Assembly (NCBI RefSeq): GCF_003112735.1
Contig: NZ_BFBR01000004.1
Span: 226,646-290,645, forward strand
DNA from: Candidatus Phycosocius bacilliformis
Lineage (GTDB): Bacteria > Pseudomonadota > Alphaproteobacteria > Caulobacterales > Aquidulcibacteraceae
DNA length: 64,000 nt
Direction: 5' to 3'
Numbering within the stretch: the first letter of the stretch is position 1; each line of letters starts with the position of its first letter. The position numbers and the translations under genes are program-made. The notes beneath the pieces are model-generated. The model made no database searches and was not told the origin of the DNA. It was given only the letters and a program-made list of their open reading frames with translations. Shown in pieces: positions 32,146-41,615 of this stretch.

Positions 32146-33224
32146 GCCAAGCTGTAACCAGTCTGCCACCTCTGTCCCGCATTGGCATTCTGGGCGGGGG
32201 GCAATTGGGCCGCATGTTGGCGCTGGCCGCGGCTGAATTGGGTTTAGATTGTGTGGTGTATGAACCAGAGGCCGATTGCCCTGCGGGCCGTGTAGCAACA
32301 CGCTGCATCACCGCGCCTTGGGATGATCAAGCAAGTCTGGCTGCCTTTGCCCAAGCGGTGGATGTCATCACGTTTGAGTTTGAAAATGTCCCTGCTGCTT
32401 CTTTGACGTTCCTGGCCAGTTGCAAGCCGATCCGACCCGGCCTTGCATCCTTGACCCAGACACAGGACCGGCTTGTGGAAAAAACATTCATCCAATCACT
32501 TGGCTTGGCGACCGCCCCATTCGCGGCTTGCGACAGTCTTGCCGACCTGGAAGCTGCGGCCGCGCAGATCGGCCTCCCCGCCATTCTGAAGACCCGCACC
32601 CTCGGCTATGACGGCAAGGGTCAAATTCGCCTGCGCGCGGCTGATCACTTGGCACAAGCTTGGCAGGACTTGGGTGGTCAATCAGCCATTCTGGAAGGCT
32701 TTATCGATTTTGACCGCGAGGTCTCTGTCATTCTGGCTCGGGCGCACACGGGCCAGATTGCTGCTTTTGATGTGCCGGAGAATGTCCACAAAGCCGGTAT
32801 TCTGCACACCTCAACTGTCCCGGCGCGCATATCAGCCGATCTGGCTGCCAAGGCGGTCGCTCAAGCCAGCAGCATTGCAGATGCGCTCGACCATATCGGT
32901 GTTCTCGCGGTTGAGTTTTTCGTCGTCGGCGCCGATCAGCTCATCGTCAACGAGATTGCGCCGCGTGTGCACAATTCAGGCCATTGGACACAGGATGGTT
33001 GTGCTGCCGACCAGTTCCAACAACATATACGCGCCATTGCTGGCTGGCCACTGGCTTCACCCCGCCGCCACACCAACCAGATTATCATGACCAATCTGAT
33101 CGGTTCTGATATTGAGGCTTGGCAAGGCCTGTCGGCAGAGCCCGACACCTATGTCCATCTTTATGGCAAGCGTCAGTCCCGCGAGGGACGCAAAATGGGC
33201 CATGTCAATCGCTTGAAGCCTTAA
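32142..33224 (+). CDS. purK: N5-carboxyaminoimidazole ribonucleotide synthase
   Basis: The 360-residue ATP-grasp enzyme carboxylates AIR with bicarbonate and ATP, one step before PurE. The opening [21 protein letters not shown] and the later [32 protein letters not shown] and [18 protein letters not shown] are diagnostic. The 4-base overlap with purE makes the pair one coupled unit. It ends 4 bases into the convergent coq9 gene. Confidence 0.96.
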   Translation: MSQAVTSLPPLSRIGILGGGQLGRMLALAAAELGLDCVVYEPEADCPAGRVATRCITAPWDDQASLAAFAQAVDVITFEFENVPAASLTFLASCKPIRPGLASLTQTQDRLVEKTFIQSLGLATAPFAACDSLADLEAAAAQIGLPAILKTRTLGYDGKGQIRLRAADHLAQAWQDLGGQSAILEGFIDFDREVSVILARAHTGQIAAFDVPENVHKAGILHTSTVPARISADLAAKAVAQASSIADALDHIGVLAVEFFVVGADQLIVNEIAPRVHNSGHWTQDGCAADQFQQHIRAIAGWPLASPRRHTNQIIMTNLIGSDIEAWQGLSAEPDTYVHLYGKRQSREGRKMGHVNRLKP

Positions 33225-33967
33225 GGCCGAGGCTGGGGCCCATAGCGCAGACGGGTAATCAACCCCAATGGATCAGGCAAACGATCCACCAATTGATTGA
33301 CTTGGGCTTTCACCTTTTCAAACTGCATCACCCCACTCAACTGGCGGTCGAGAAATGCCCAGGTCGGGGCATTGTCATCGCTATCGTCCTGCAACCAGAA
33401 AGCCAGAGTGGCAAGATGGACGCCTAACAGGATGGTGCGCTTGGAATAATAGTTAAAGTCGGTCGACCAATCCCCCATAGAGGTCCAAGCCCTGTCAGCC
33501 GCGCGCCAGCCGATCCGCAAAGCATCGGCGGCATTATTGGGCATGGCCAGATAAATCGCAGCCCGACGCAGGCTTTCCTTGTGCGTGGCCAGCGCCTCCA
33601 ACCGGACACGCACCGCCAATCGTGCCTTGTCACGAATTTTGGTCCCCGGCTCACACGCCTCGATCGCCCGCTCCATCGCCCGCTCAGCACGGTCAAACCA
33701 AGCATCGATAAGGTCAATCGCCCCGCGCGGGGCCGCCAGCATGGCTTCGCCCTCGCTCAGACCTGCGGCCAAACGCGCACGATCCAAGCTCGCCGGGAAC
33801 CAGCCCGAAAAGCCCGCCTCATCCAGGGCGGCGTCCAAAAAACGGTCCCGCAAGGCCGAAACTGGGTCGTGGCGAGAGATCGGGTGCGTGAGATCGGCAG
33901 AAGGTGTCATGGGCATAAAATAGGTCAAGCGCGTGGCTTGGTCCATGGCTGTTTTCGCAACTGACAT
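33221..33967 (-). CDS. COQ9 family ubiquinone biosynthesis protein
   Basis: The 248-residue protein matches COQ9, a TetR-like lipid-binding protein that helps Coq7-type hydroxylation in ubiquinone synthesis. Visible matches are RDRFLDAALDEAGFSGWFPASLDRA, the middle ARLAVRVRLEALATHKESLRRA and AADRAWTSMGDWSTDFNYYSKRTIL near the lipid site. The true start could be 33967, 33946 or 33910 (MTPSADL); none has a strong Shine-Dalgarno. It is divergent from rpsU. COQ9 is restricted mostly to alphaproteobacteria and mitochondria, so it supports the taxonomic call. Confidence 0.9.
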   Translation of the reverse strand: MSVAKTAMDQATRLTYFMPMTPSADLTHPISRHDPVSALRDRFLDAALDEAGFSGWFPASLDRARLAAGLSEGEAMLAAPRGAIDLIDAWFDRAERAMERAIEACEPGTKIRDKARLAVRVRLEALATHKESLRRAAIYLAMPNNAADALRIGWRAADRAWTSMGDWSTDFNYYSKRTILLGVHLATLAFWLQDDSDDNAPTWAFLDRQLSGVMQFEKVKAQVNQLVDRLPDPLGLITRLRYGPQPRP

Positions 33968-34063
33968 GATTCAGCGTCATGAGGTGGACAATGGGGCCTG
34001 ATTTTTGTATGTCCCGCGCTCAACTTTCACTTGGCTGGTTTTCCAGTCGTTCGTTCAATTCAT

Positions 34064-34069
34064 AGGGGG
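34064..34069 (+). promoter_or_regulatory. Shine-Dalgarno supporting a CTG start of rpsU
   Basis: AGGGGG ends 5 bases before the CTG at 34075. The GTG at 34090 has no comparable sequence at normal distance; its own upstream 15 bases are CTGGTTCAGATCCTT. This site decides the start. Confidence 0.6.
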
Positions 34070-34074
34070 CTCCC

Positions 34075-34293
34075 CTGGTTCAGATCCTTGTGCGCGACAA
34101 CAACGTCGATCAGGCGTTGAAAGCACTGAAAAAGAAGATGCAGCGGGAAGGTACTTTCCGCGAAATGAAGCGTCGCAATCACTTTGAAAAGCCTTCCGAG
34201 AAGCGTGCTCGTGAAGATGCAGAGGCCGTGCGTCGCATGCGCAAGCTGCAGCGCAAGCGTGCACAGCGCGAAGGCTTGGTTCTGAAGCGCTAA
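34075..34293 (+). CDS. rpsU: 30S ribosomal protein bS21, probable CTG start
   Basis: The small basic protein is bS21 ([46 protein letters not shown]). Family members in alphaproteobacteria begin M-V-Q-I-x-V-R-D-N-N. Here the same residues VQILVRDNN are encoded, but the position of Met is CTG (34075-34077), with in-frame TAG four codons before it and no ATG, GTG or TTG in between. A GTG at 34090 would cut off five conserved residues. With AGGGGG 5 bases upstream, CTG is the likely start, giving 72 residues. A strong terminator follows. Confidence 0.88.
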   Translation: MVQILVRDNNVDQALKALKKKMQREGTFREMKRRNHFEKPSEKRAREDAEAVRRMRKLQRKRAQREGLVLKR

Positions 34294-34317
34294 TTCACCG
34301 GCTTTGTCGGGCAAAGG

Positions 34318-34349
34318 ACCGCCGTCAGGATAACCTGGCGGCGGTTTTT
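34318..34349 (+). terminator. Rho-independent terminator of rpsU
   Basis: ACCGCCGTCAGG-ATAA-CCTGGCGGCGGT forms a 12-bp stem with one G-U pair and a 4-base loop, followed directly by TTTT. It starts 24 bases after the rpsU stop and is the clearest intrinsic terminator in the window. Confidence 0.9.
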
Positions 34350-34417
34350 GTGCGTTTGTGCCTGCTTGACGTCATTGGCCAGCCCCGCCATGGGGAAAGA
34401 ACACAAAGGGCATTTTG

Positions 34418-34879
34418 ATGCAGGACCTTCCAACCGCTGGCCGCTTTGACGGTCGCACCCATTATCTGCCGGTGCGCATCTATTACGAAGATACCGATAT
34501 GTCGGGTATCGTCTATCATGCGAATTATCTGCGCTATTTTGAGCGCGCGCGTTCCGACTTTTTGCGGCTGGCCGGTATCCATCATTCGCTTTTGCTGGCG
34601 CGCGACCCACCTCTGGCCTTTGCCATTACCAGCATGGACATCAAGTTTAAGAAGGCAGCCCGCATTGATGATGCGCTGGTGGTGCGCACCCATTATGATG
34701 CCATCCAAGGGGTACGCCTGATCATATCCCAAACGATTTTTCGCGGCGCGGAAGTCATTGCGACCGCAGCAGTTGAGGCCGTCACCATTGATTTGGACGG
34801 CAGGCCACGGCGACCCTTTAAGGAATTGGCCGAACAATTGGGGCCCTATTTGAAGCCCGCAGACAGTCAGGCAGGCTGA
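34418..34879 (+). CDS. ybgC: Acyl-CoA thioesterase of the YbgC family
   Basis: The 153-residue hot-dog thioesterase shows the YbgC signature VRIYYEDTDMSGIVYHANYLRYFERARSDF, where Asp in YEDTDMSG is the catalytic residue. It hydrolyses acyl-CoA esters and in many proteobacteria belongs to the tol-pal operon; here tol-pal genes are not adjacent. A TTG at 34415 is an alternative start. The gene follows the rpsU terminator by 68 bases and so needs its own promoter. Confidence 0.9.
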   Translation: MQDLPTAGRFDGRTHYLPVRIYYEDTDMSGIVYHANYLRYFERARSDFLRLAGIHHSLLLARDPPLAFAITSMDIKFKKAARIDDALVVRTHYDAIQGVRLIISQTIFRGAEVIATAAVEAVTIDLDGRPRRPFKELAEQLGPYLKPADSQAG

Positions 34880-34881
34880 CT

Positions 34882-35964
34882 TTACGCGGGCTTGCGCCGC
34901 CGCCGCAACGCATTCTTGACCCGGTTCCACGTTTTATAGCGTTCCATGGCCGGCAGGGGATCAAGATTGGTGAGGAATTGTTCTGCGCATGCCCGCCAGG
35001 AAAAGCCCTCTGCATACTGCCGGACCGCAGCGCGATCGAGGGTCAGGCACGTCTTGATACTGGCGGTCAAATCTGGACCAATAGCCCCGGCACCCGAGCC
35101 CGGGATAATGTCTTTCGGGCCGGGCGCAACAAAGGCTGCCACTGGGGTCCCTGTCGCCATAGCCTCAAGGATCACGAGGCCAAAAGTGTCGGTAAAGCTG
35201 GGGAAGACAAATACGTCTGCATTGGCATAACAGCTTGCCAGCTCAGTCCCGAATTTGGCACCCAGAAACTTGGCTTCAGGAAAACGGGTTTCCAGATCGG
35301 CGCGGGCCGGTCCGTCCCCCACCACGACTTTGGTGCCTTCCAGATTGCAGGCCAAAAATGCCTCGACATTCTTCTCAACCGATACCCGACCAACATAGAG
35401 ATGGATGGGGCCTTGAAATCCAGAAAAAGGGCCCCTGTCGGGCTGACGCAAGGCCGGATTAAAGAGGTCGGTATCCACGCCCCGGCTCCACATGGCCAGA
35501 TTTTTGAATCCACGAGAGACCAAGAGCTCCATCATGGTCGGGGTCGCCACCATGACGCGGCCAGCCATATTGTGGAACCAGCGCACATAGGCATAGCCCC
35601 AGCTCACTGGGATTGGGAAACGCGCCGAGACATATTCGGGATATTGGGTGTGGTAAGAGGTGGAGAACGGAAATCGATGCTGGATGCAAATGCGGCGCGC
35701 TGTTAGGCCCAAGGTGCCTTCGGTCGCAATATGGACCGCTTCGGGTTCAAACGCTTCAAACCGCTCTTCAATATCATCCTTGGCAAACAGGGCCATTTTG
35801 ATTTCAGGATAGGTCGGCAGCGGAATGGTTTTATAGCCGTCATTGGGCGTAACCATCATCACATCATGGCCCATCTCGCGCAATTCCTGGACCGTGCGGG
35901 ACAATGTCCGCACGACGCCATTGACTTGAGGTTCCCACGCGTCGGTTACCAGCATGATGCGCAT
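34882..35964 (-). CDS. GT4-family glycosyltransferase
   Basis: The 360-residue enzyme is a GT-B glycosyltransferase of family 4. The N-terminal domain starts MRIMLVTDAWEPQVNGVVRTLSRT, with the glycine loop for the acceptor, and the C-terminal domain shows LYVGRVSVEKNVEAF, VVVGDGPARADLETRFPEAKFLG and the donor-binding SFTDTFGLVILEAMATGTPV. It resembles bacterial mannosyl- or sulfoquinovosyl-type lipid glycosyltransferases, but the donor cannot be read off. It is divergent from putA, 96 bases away, and converges on ybgC with a 2-base gap. Confidence 0.9.
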   Translation of the reverse strand: MRIMLVTDAWEPQVNGVVRTLSRTVQELREMGHDVMMVTPNDGYKTIPLPTYPEIKMALFAKDDIEERFEAFEPEAVHIATEGTLGLTARRICIQHRFPFSTSYHTQYPEYVSARFPIPVSWGYAYVRWFHNMAGRVMVATPTMMELLVSRGFKNLAMWSRGVDTDLFNPALRQPDRGPFSGFQGPIHLYVGRVSVEKNVEAFLACNLEGTKVVVGDGPARADLETRFPEAKFLGAKFGTELASCYANADVFVFPSFTDTFGLVILEAMATGTPVAAFVAPGPKDIIPGSGAGAIGPDLTASIKTCLTLDRAAVRQYAEGFSWRACAEQFLTNLDPLPAMERYKTWNRVKNALRRRRKPA

Positions 35965-36060
35965 GTTCAGGCCCTTGTTTTTTCCGTGGTCTCCTTACAG
36001 TGTGCCGCCACAAAAGGCCAATCTGGCCTGCACCTTGTGATTTTGACCCCGGATGTCGCC

Positions 36061-39000
36061 ATGCTGACCGAAACTGAACTTCATGCCATCGATTCGCACA
36101 AATATATGGATGAAGTTGCCTGGGTTCAGCATCTGATCGACCAGAGCCCCTTGCGGGCGCATGTGCGCACCCAAGCCTTGAGCGACGCACAATTGATCGT
36201 GCGCAAGGCCCGCGAGCGGGCCAAGCCGGTGGGTGTGCTGGAAACATTTTTGGAAGAATTTGGGCTGACAACGCCTGAAGGCCTTGCCCTGATGTGTCTG
36301 GCCGAAGCCCTGTTGCGTGTGCCTGACCAAGAAACCGCAGACCGATTGATTGCGGAAAAGATTTCCAGCGGCGACTGGGGTGGCCGGGCTGGTAAGTCTG
36401 ACAGCACCTTGGTCAATGCGTCGGTTTGGGGCCTGATGCTGACAGGCAAAGTGGTCGATGTCGGGGCCGAGGCGCGCAAGGACCTCGGAGCCTTCATGCA
36501 CAAATTGACGCGCAAGGCTGGTGAACCCGTGATCCGCGCGGCGGTCGGCCAAGCCATGCGCATCATGGGTGAGCAATTCGTTCTGGGCCGCAGCATTGAA
36601 GCCGCCATCAAGCGGGGGCAGAGTGCGGTCCGCAAGCAAAGCGCCAGCCATTTTTCCTTCGATATGTTAGGAGAAGGGGCACGAACTGACGCCGATGCCG
36701 CCCGTTATGCCAAGGCCTATGCCGAAGCGATTGAGGTGGTCGGCAAAGCATCGGCGGGACTGGGCCCGATTAAGGCTTCTGGCATTTCAGTGAAGCTCAG
36801 TGCGCTATCGCCCCGTTATGAAGCCCGGCAAGCCGAACAAGTCCACCGCGCACTTTATCCAGTGGTGTTGGATCTGGCGATGATCGCCAAACGCCATGAC
36901 ATCGGCTTTTGCTTGGATGCGGAAGAGGCTGATCGGCTGGTGCTGTCGTTGGAACTGCTCAATCGTTTGGCCCATGCCCCGGAACTGGCTGGATGGAATG
37001 GTCTGGGTTTGGCCGTCCAAGCCTATCAGAAGCGTGCGCCTTTGACCGTCAACACGGTGATCGCAATTGCCCGATCAGCCAAGCGGCGCATCATGGTCCG
37101 GCTGGTCAAAGGGGCCTATTGGGATGCCGAGATCAAGCGCGCTCAAACCGCCGGGCGACCCGATTTTCCCGTCTTCACCACCAAGCCCGCCACGGATGTG
37201 TCTTATCTGGCCTGTGCCGACACCATGTTGCGCGCATCAGATGCCATTTACTGCCAATTTGCCACCCATAATGCCCATACATTGGCAGCTGTCCGGGCAC
37301 TGGCCCAAGCAGCGGGGCAAATGGAATATGAATTCCAGCGCCTGCACGGCATGGGCGAGACCCTGTATGCGACCGCGCGCGATCTGTTTGGTGACCTAAC
37401 CGTGCGGGTCTATGCGCCGGTCGGTGCGCATGAAGATCTGCTGCCCTATCTTGTGCGGCGACTTTTGGAAAACGGTGCCAATACCAGCTTTGTCCACGCC
37501 TTTTTGGATGAAGATGTGCCCGTGGAGCGGGTGGCGCGCGATCCCCTCACGGCGCTGGAAGCCGGTGCGCGTCGCCATCCCAAAGTGCCTGCCCCGCCTG
37601 CCCTCTATGGTCTGGAGCGCGCCAATTCCAAAGGCTTTGATCTCACGTTGGCCCCCGATGTCGCCCAACTCCACGAGGCTTTAGGCGCGCAAAGTGCGGC
37701 AAGCCCGGGCGCACAGCATTTGGATGCTGGCAGTCTCGCCATCACCGCCCCGCAGGACCGCCAGTTTCTGGTCGGGATGGTGGAAGAAACCCTGCCCGAG
37801 GATTTAGACAAGGCCTGTGACGTGGCCCATGCGGCCCAACCTGCATGGGACCGACTGGGTGGACGCTCACGGGCGCACATCCTGCAAAAGGCCGCCGACC
37901 TGATTGAAGCGGACCGGGCCCGCCTCATCAGCCTCTGCACATTGGAAGCTGGCAAGACGTTGCAGGATGGCATTGATGAGGTCCGCGAGGCTGTGGATTT
38001 CCTGCGCTATTATGCGGCCCAAGCAGCACGTGAATTCGATACGCCGCAGGAGCTGCCCAGTCCGGCTGGAGAAACCAATGAGCTCTCGCTGCATGGCCGA
38101 GGCGTGTTTGGCTGCATCAGCCCGTGGAATTTCCCGCTGGCGATTTTCATGGGCCAAGTCGCTGCTGCCTTGGCCGCCGGCAATAGTGTGGTGGCCAAGC
38201 CAGCCGAACAAACACCGCTGATCGCCCAAGCTGCGTGTGCAGCCCTGCATCAAGCCGGTGTGCCAGCCGATGTGCTGCATCTGGTTCTGGGGGATGGGCG
38301 GATCGGTGCTCATCTGGTCAGCAATCCACGGATCGCCGGAATTGCCTTTACCGGCTCCACAAGTGTCGCCCGCCTCATTGCCCGCACACTGGCCCATAAG
38401 GATGGCCCAATCGTGCCTCTGATCGCAGAGACCGGTGGCCTTAATGCCATGTTCGTTGATACCACTGCGTTGAAAGAGCAGGTGGTGGATGATGTGATCA
38501 TTTCAGCCTTTGGCTCGGCGGGCCAACGCTGCTCGGCCTTGCGTCTTTTGTTCTTGCCGCATGAAACCGCTGATGCCGTGATTGACTGCCTGATGGGGGC
38601 GATGGACCAATTGGTCATTGGTGATCCGGCCCAGATCGCAACCGATATTGGCCCGGTAATTGATGGCGATGCCCACCGCCTTCTGGTTGAGCATGAAGCC
38701 CGTATGGCGCGCGAGGCCCGCATCTTGAAGAAAATCGACGTTGGGACACTGGCCGAGCGCGGGCATTTCTTCGGGCCGTGCTTGGTGGAGATCGACAGTC
38801 TGGAGGTGCTGGAGGGGGAGATTTTTGGCCCCATTCTTCATGTCATCCGCTACCACCCCGACCAGATCGCCCAAGTTGGCGCGGCCCTCGCTGCCAAGGG
38901 TTATGGGCTGACACTGGGCTGCCATACCCGGCTCGACAGTTTTGTTGAGGAGGTACAGGCCGCTGTGCCTGCGGGCAATTATTACGTCAATCGCACGATG

Positions 39001-39162
39001 ATTGGTGCTGTTGTCGGGGTGCAGCCATTTGGCGGGGAAGGTCTGTCTGGAACCGGCCCAAAGGCCGGTGGGCCCCATTATCTCCATCGCTTTGCCACAG
39101 AACGGACCCGCACCATCAACCGTGCCGCCCAAGGCGGCGATCCGCGTCTGTTCAATTTGTAA
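36061..39162 (+). CDS. putA: Bifunctional proline dehydrogenase / P5C dehydrogenase
   Basis: PutA oxidises proline to glutamate in two steps on one chain. At 1033 residues it lacks the ribbon-helix-helix domain of E. coli PutA, so it is not its own repressor. The FAD proline dehydrogenase part has RLVKGAYWDAEIKRAQTAG; the P5C dehydrogenase part has SPWNFPLAIFMGQVAAALAAGN, the catalytic Glu in IAETGGLNAMFVD and the catalytic Cys in FGSAGQRCSALRLL. The frame is open to 35731, but the ATG at 36061 gives the normal start; GTG at 36037 is a weaker option. It ends before a structured 158-base convergent spacer. Confidence 0.96.
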   Translation: MLTETELHAIDSHKYMDEVAWVQHLIDQSPLRAHVRTQALSDAQLIVRKARERAKPVGVLETFLEEFGLTTPEGLALMCLAEALLRVPDQETADRLIAEKISSGDWGGRAGKSDSTLVNASVWGLMLTGKVVDVGAEARKDLGAFMHKLTRKAGEPVIRAAVGQAMRIMGEQFVLGRSIEAAIKRGQSAVRKQSASHFSFDMLGEGARTDADAARYAKAYAEAIEVVGKASAGLGPIKASGISVKLSALSPRYEARQAEQVHRALYPVVLDLAMIAKRHDIGFCLDAEEADRLVLSLELLNRLAHAPELAGWNGLGLAVQAYQKRAPLTVNTVIAIARSAKRRIMVRLVKGAYWDAEIKRAQTAGRPDFPVFTTKPATDVSYLACADTMLRASDAIYCQFATHNAHTLAAVRALAQAAGQMEYEFQRLHGMGETLYATARDLFGDLTVRVYAPVGAHEDLLPYLVRRLLENGANTSFVHAFLDEDVPVERVARDPLTALEAGARRHPKVPAPPALYGLERANSKGFDLTLAPDVAQLHEALGAQSAASPGAQHLDAGSLAITAPQDRQFLVGMVEETLPEDLDKACDVAHAAQPAWDRLGGRSRAHILQKAADLIEADRARLISLCTLEAGKTLQDGIDEVREAVDFLRYYAAQAAREFDTPQELPSPAGETNELSLHGRGVFGCISPWNFPLAIFMGQVAAALAAGNSVVAKPAEQTPLIAQAACAALHQAGVPADVLHLVLGDGRIGAHLVSNPRIAGIAFTGSTSVARLIARTLAHKDGPIVPLIAETGGLNAMFVDTTALKEQVVDDVIISAFGSAGQRCSALRLLFLPHETADAVIDCLMGAMDQLVIGDPAQIATDIGPVIDGDAHRLLVEHEARMAREARILKKIDVGTLAERGHFFGPCLVEIDSLEVLEGEIFGPILHVIRYHPDQIAQVGAALAAKGYGLTLGCHTRLDSFVEEVQAAVPAGNYYVNRTMIGAVVGVQPFGGEGLSGTGPKAGGPHYLHRFATERTRTINRAAQGGDPRLFNL

Positions 39163-39180
39163 GGTGGCCTCGGCTCAAGC

Positions 39181-39247
39181 GGGTGGGTAAGTTTGGGATG
39201 TTGGTTTTGCGCGGAACCGGACAACCCAAACCCACCCAGATCCCCGA
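39181..39247. other. Imperfect long hairpin between putA and the LLM gene
   Basis: GGGTGGG (39181-39187) and TTTGGG (39192-39197) can pair with CCCAAACCCACCC at 39235-39247, leaving a 4-base bulge and a 37-base loop with a smaller GGTT/AACC pair inside. No T-run follows on either strand, so it is not a classical terminator. It lies in the only spacer between two converging genes and could be a bidirectional end or mRNA 3' structure. Confidence 0.3.
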
Positions 39248-39321
39248 TCCGGCGGGGGGTGACAGCTTCAGAATAGTCTTCTTGCCGAGAGCCGCTGTCA
39301 GCCCGAACAGCAGAGCCGATG

Positions 39322-40392
39322 TTAGAGCTTCAGTTGGGCGTGTTCCAACCGCGGCAGGACATAGCGGCCAAACAGATCGCATTCTGTGGCATGGGGATAG
39401 CCTGACAGGATGAAGGCATCAAAGCCGACGTCGCGATAGGCATTGATCTTGGCGAGCACCTGATCTGGGTCGCCCACAATTGCCGCACCACAGCCAGAGC
39501 GTGCCCGGCCAATCCCGGTCCACAGATTTTCTTCGACATAGCCGTCATTGGCGCTGGCAGCCTCGCGCAATTCGGCCTGACGACGCACGCCTACCGACGT
39601 GGCATCGAGCGAGCGGGCGCGGATGGCATCGCCGGTTGCTGCATCAAGCTTGCTCAGCAGGCGATTGGCAGCCTCGCGGGCTTCGGCCTCTGTCTCGCGC
39701 ACCACGACATGGACGCGGAACCCGTGTTTCAATGTCCGGCCATATGTGGCTGCACGTGCATTCATATCGTCCAAGACGGCCTTTGAATTGGCCACAGTAT
39801 CGGGCCACATCAAATAGACATCAGCCTCTTGGGCGGCCACATCGCGGGCCTCTTCCGACAGGCCACCGAAATAGAAATAGGGCGATTGGCCCGAGACCGT
39901 GCTGATCCGAGGCGGTGCGAGATCAAATTGAAAGAACTCACCTTGATGCTTGACGTGCTGGCCATTCATCCAAGCGCGCAGGATTTTCATGGCCTCCAAT
40001 GTGCGTGCATAGCGGGGAGCGGAGGCCATGGTTTCGCCGGGCATTTCAGATGAAATGAAGTTCACAGCCAGGCGACCATTCATCATCCGGTCGAGCGTGG
40101 CCAATTGTCGCACAATCTGTGGCGGCCACATCTCGCCCACCCGAATCGCCAGCAAAAGCCGGATTTTGCTGGTCAGTCCGGCAATCCCCGCAGCAAAGGC
40201 TGTGTTGTCGATTCCCAATTGATAGCCCGATGGCAGCAGGATGTTGTCGAAGCCATTTTTCTCCGCAGTCAGGGCAATATTGCGACAATGCTCCCAACTT
40301 GACTGCAAAGACGGCTCAATCTGGCCCAAAAACTCATAATCATCGTCGCAAAGGGCGGAGAACCAGCTGACTTCTACAGGGGTGCGGGCCAT
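39322..40392 (-). CDS. LLM-class flavin-dependent oxidoreductase (SsuD-like)
   Basis: The 356-residue protein is a luciferase-like (LLM) flavin monooxygenase. The start (VEVSWFSALCDDDYEFLGQIEPS), NGFDNILLPSGYQLGIDNTAFAAGIAG and RLAVNFISSEMPGE resemble SsuD-type alkanesulfonate monooxygenases and related enzymes that use reduced FMN. It also keeps YFYFGGLSEEARDVAA. It could release sulfite from a sulfonate, but it lies 22 kb from ssuABC and beside a catabolic cluster, so another substrate is possible. No flavin reductase is nearby. Confidence 0.85.
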   Translation of the reverse strand: MARTPVEVSWFSALCDDDYEFLGQIEPSLQSSWEHCRNIALTAEKNGFDNILLPSGYQLGIDNTAFAAGIAGLTSKIRLLLAIRVGEMWPPQIVRQLATLDRMMNGRLAVNFISSEMPGETMASAPRYARTLEAMKILRAWMNGQHVKHQGEFFQFDLAPPRISTVSGQSPYFYFGGLSEEARDVAAQEADVYLMWPDTVANSKAVLDDMNARAATYGRTLKHGFRVHVVVRETEAEAREAANRLLSKLDAATGDAIRARSLDATSVGVRRQAELREAASANDGYVEENLWTGIGRARSGCGAAIVGDPDQVLAKINAYRDVGFDAFILSGYPHATECDLFGRYVLPRLEHAQLKL

Positions 40393-40485
40393 GATTATTT
40401 CCTCATACTGCCAAGAGGGCGTGTGTCGCCCGCTGTTATGCTTATGATGTTTTATAACGAGTCAAATACGCTTCGGGGAGAGGTC

Positions 40486-41577
40486 ATGAGCGGCAAAATA
40501 CGGGTTGGCGTCATCGGCACAGGGATGATGGGTTATGAGCATATCAATAATCTGAAACTGATGCCTGAGGTGGAAATCACCGCCTTGGCCGATCCAACCG
40601 ACCACATGTTGGGGCTTGGCAAAAGCATGCTGGGCCCAGCAGGAAGCAATGTGGCAACCTTCTCAACCGGAGAGGCCTTGCTTGATGCCAATCTGGTTGA
40701 TGCTGTGGTGATCGCCTCGCCGAATTTCACCCATCATGACGTGCTCCAGCCTGTGTTCAAAAAGGGCGTGCATGTCCTGTGCGAAAAGCCTTTATGTACC
40801 ACCCCGGAGGATGCCGCCCGCATTCGCGATCAGGCCGCAAGCCATTCAGGCGTGTTCTGGGTGGGCATGGAATATCGCTTTATGCCGCCTGCCACTGAAT
40901 TCGTCACCCGCGTGCACCGGGGCGATGTCGGCCGCCTTGTCATGGTTTCCATCCGTGAGCATCGCTTCCCCTTCCTGCAGAAGGTCAATGACTGGAACCG
41001 GTTCTCGGCCAATACCGGCGGCACCATGGTGGAAAAGTGCTGCCACTTCTTCGATTTGATGCGCCACATCATCCAGTCAGAGCCGACGCGGGTTTATTGT
41101 TCGGGCAATATGGATGTGAACCATCAAGACGAACGCTATGATGGCCGTAAGCCTGACATTATCGACAATAGTTTCACCGTGGTCGACTTTGCCAATGGCA
41201 CCCGCGCCATGCTGGATTTGTGCATGTTTGCCGAAGGGGCGGAACATCAGGAAGAGATCTCTGCCACCGGCGATAAGGCCCGCCTGGATGTGCTGATCCC
41301 GCCCGGTGACATGGTGATGAGCCCGCGCGTTGGGTTCCGCAATCCCAAGCAGGTTACACGCGAAACCATCCCAGTCGATCCGGTGGCGCTGGAGGCTGGT
41401 TCGCATTTCGGGGCCACTTATTACCAGCAGCGTGCATGGATCGACGCCATCTTGACGGGCGCACCTGTGCAGGTGACCGCACAAGACGGTCTGCAAGCCG
41501 TGCGCATGGGGGCAGCGGCCGAATTATCTGCCGCCACTGGTCGGGCCATCGACATGGCAGAGATTGCCGGAGGCTAG
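40486..41577 (+). CDS. Gfo/Idh/MocA family oxidoreductase
   Basis: The 363-residue NAD(P)-dependent dehydrogenase has the Rossmann start IRVGVIGTGMMGYEHINNL, the EKP motif (HVLCEKPLCTTPEDA) and a C-terminal domain starting YRFMPPATEFVTRVHRGDVG. Members oxidise sugars, inositols or amino sugars. The substrate here is unknown. The ATG at 40486 is preceded by GGGGAGAGG at good distance; the frame upstream to 40423 is not used. It is divergent from the LLM gene and converges on the amidase, so it may be an independent unit within the cluster. Confidence 0.88.
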   Translation: MSGKIRVGVIGTGMMGYEHINNLKLMPEVEITALADPTDHMLGLGKSMLGPAGSNVATFSTGEALLDANLVDAVVIASPNFTHHDVLQPVFKKGVHVLCEKPLCTTPEDAARIRDQAASHSGVFWVGMEYRFMPPATEFVTRVHRGDVGRLVMVSIREHRFPFLQKVNDWNRFSANTGGTMVEKCCHFFDLMRHIIQSEPTRVYCSGNMDVNHQDERYDGRKPDIIDNSFTVVDFANGTRAMLDLCMFAEGAEHQEEISATGDKARLDVLIPPGDMVMSPRVGFRNPKQVTRETIPVDPVALEAGSHFGATYYQQRAWIDAILTGAPVQVTAQDGLQAVRMGAAAELSAATGRAIDMAEIAGG

Positions 41578-41615
41578 GATCGGCACGCCCCCGATCCGTC
41601 TTGTGTATAGGTGGC

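Noticed and set aside
35731-36060. 110-codon extension of PutA
   Set aside because: It runs antisense through the glycosyltransferase gene. The known family start fits the ATG at 36061.
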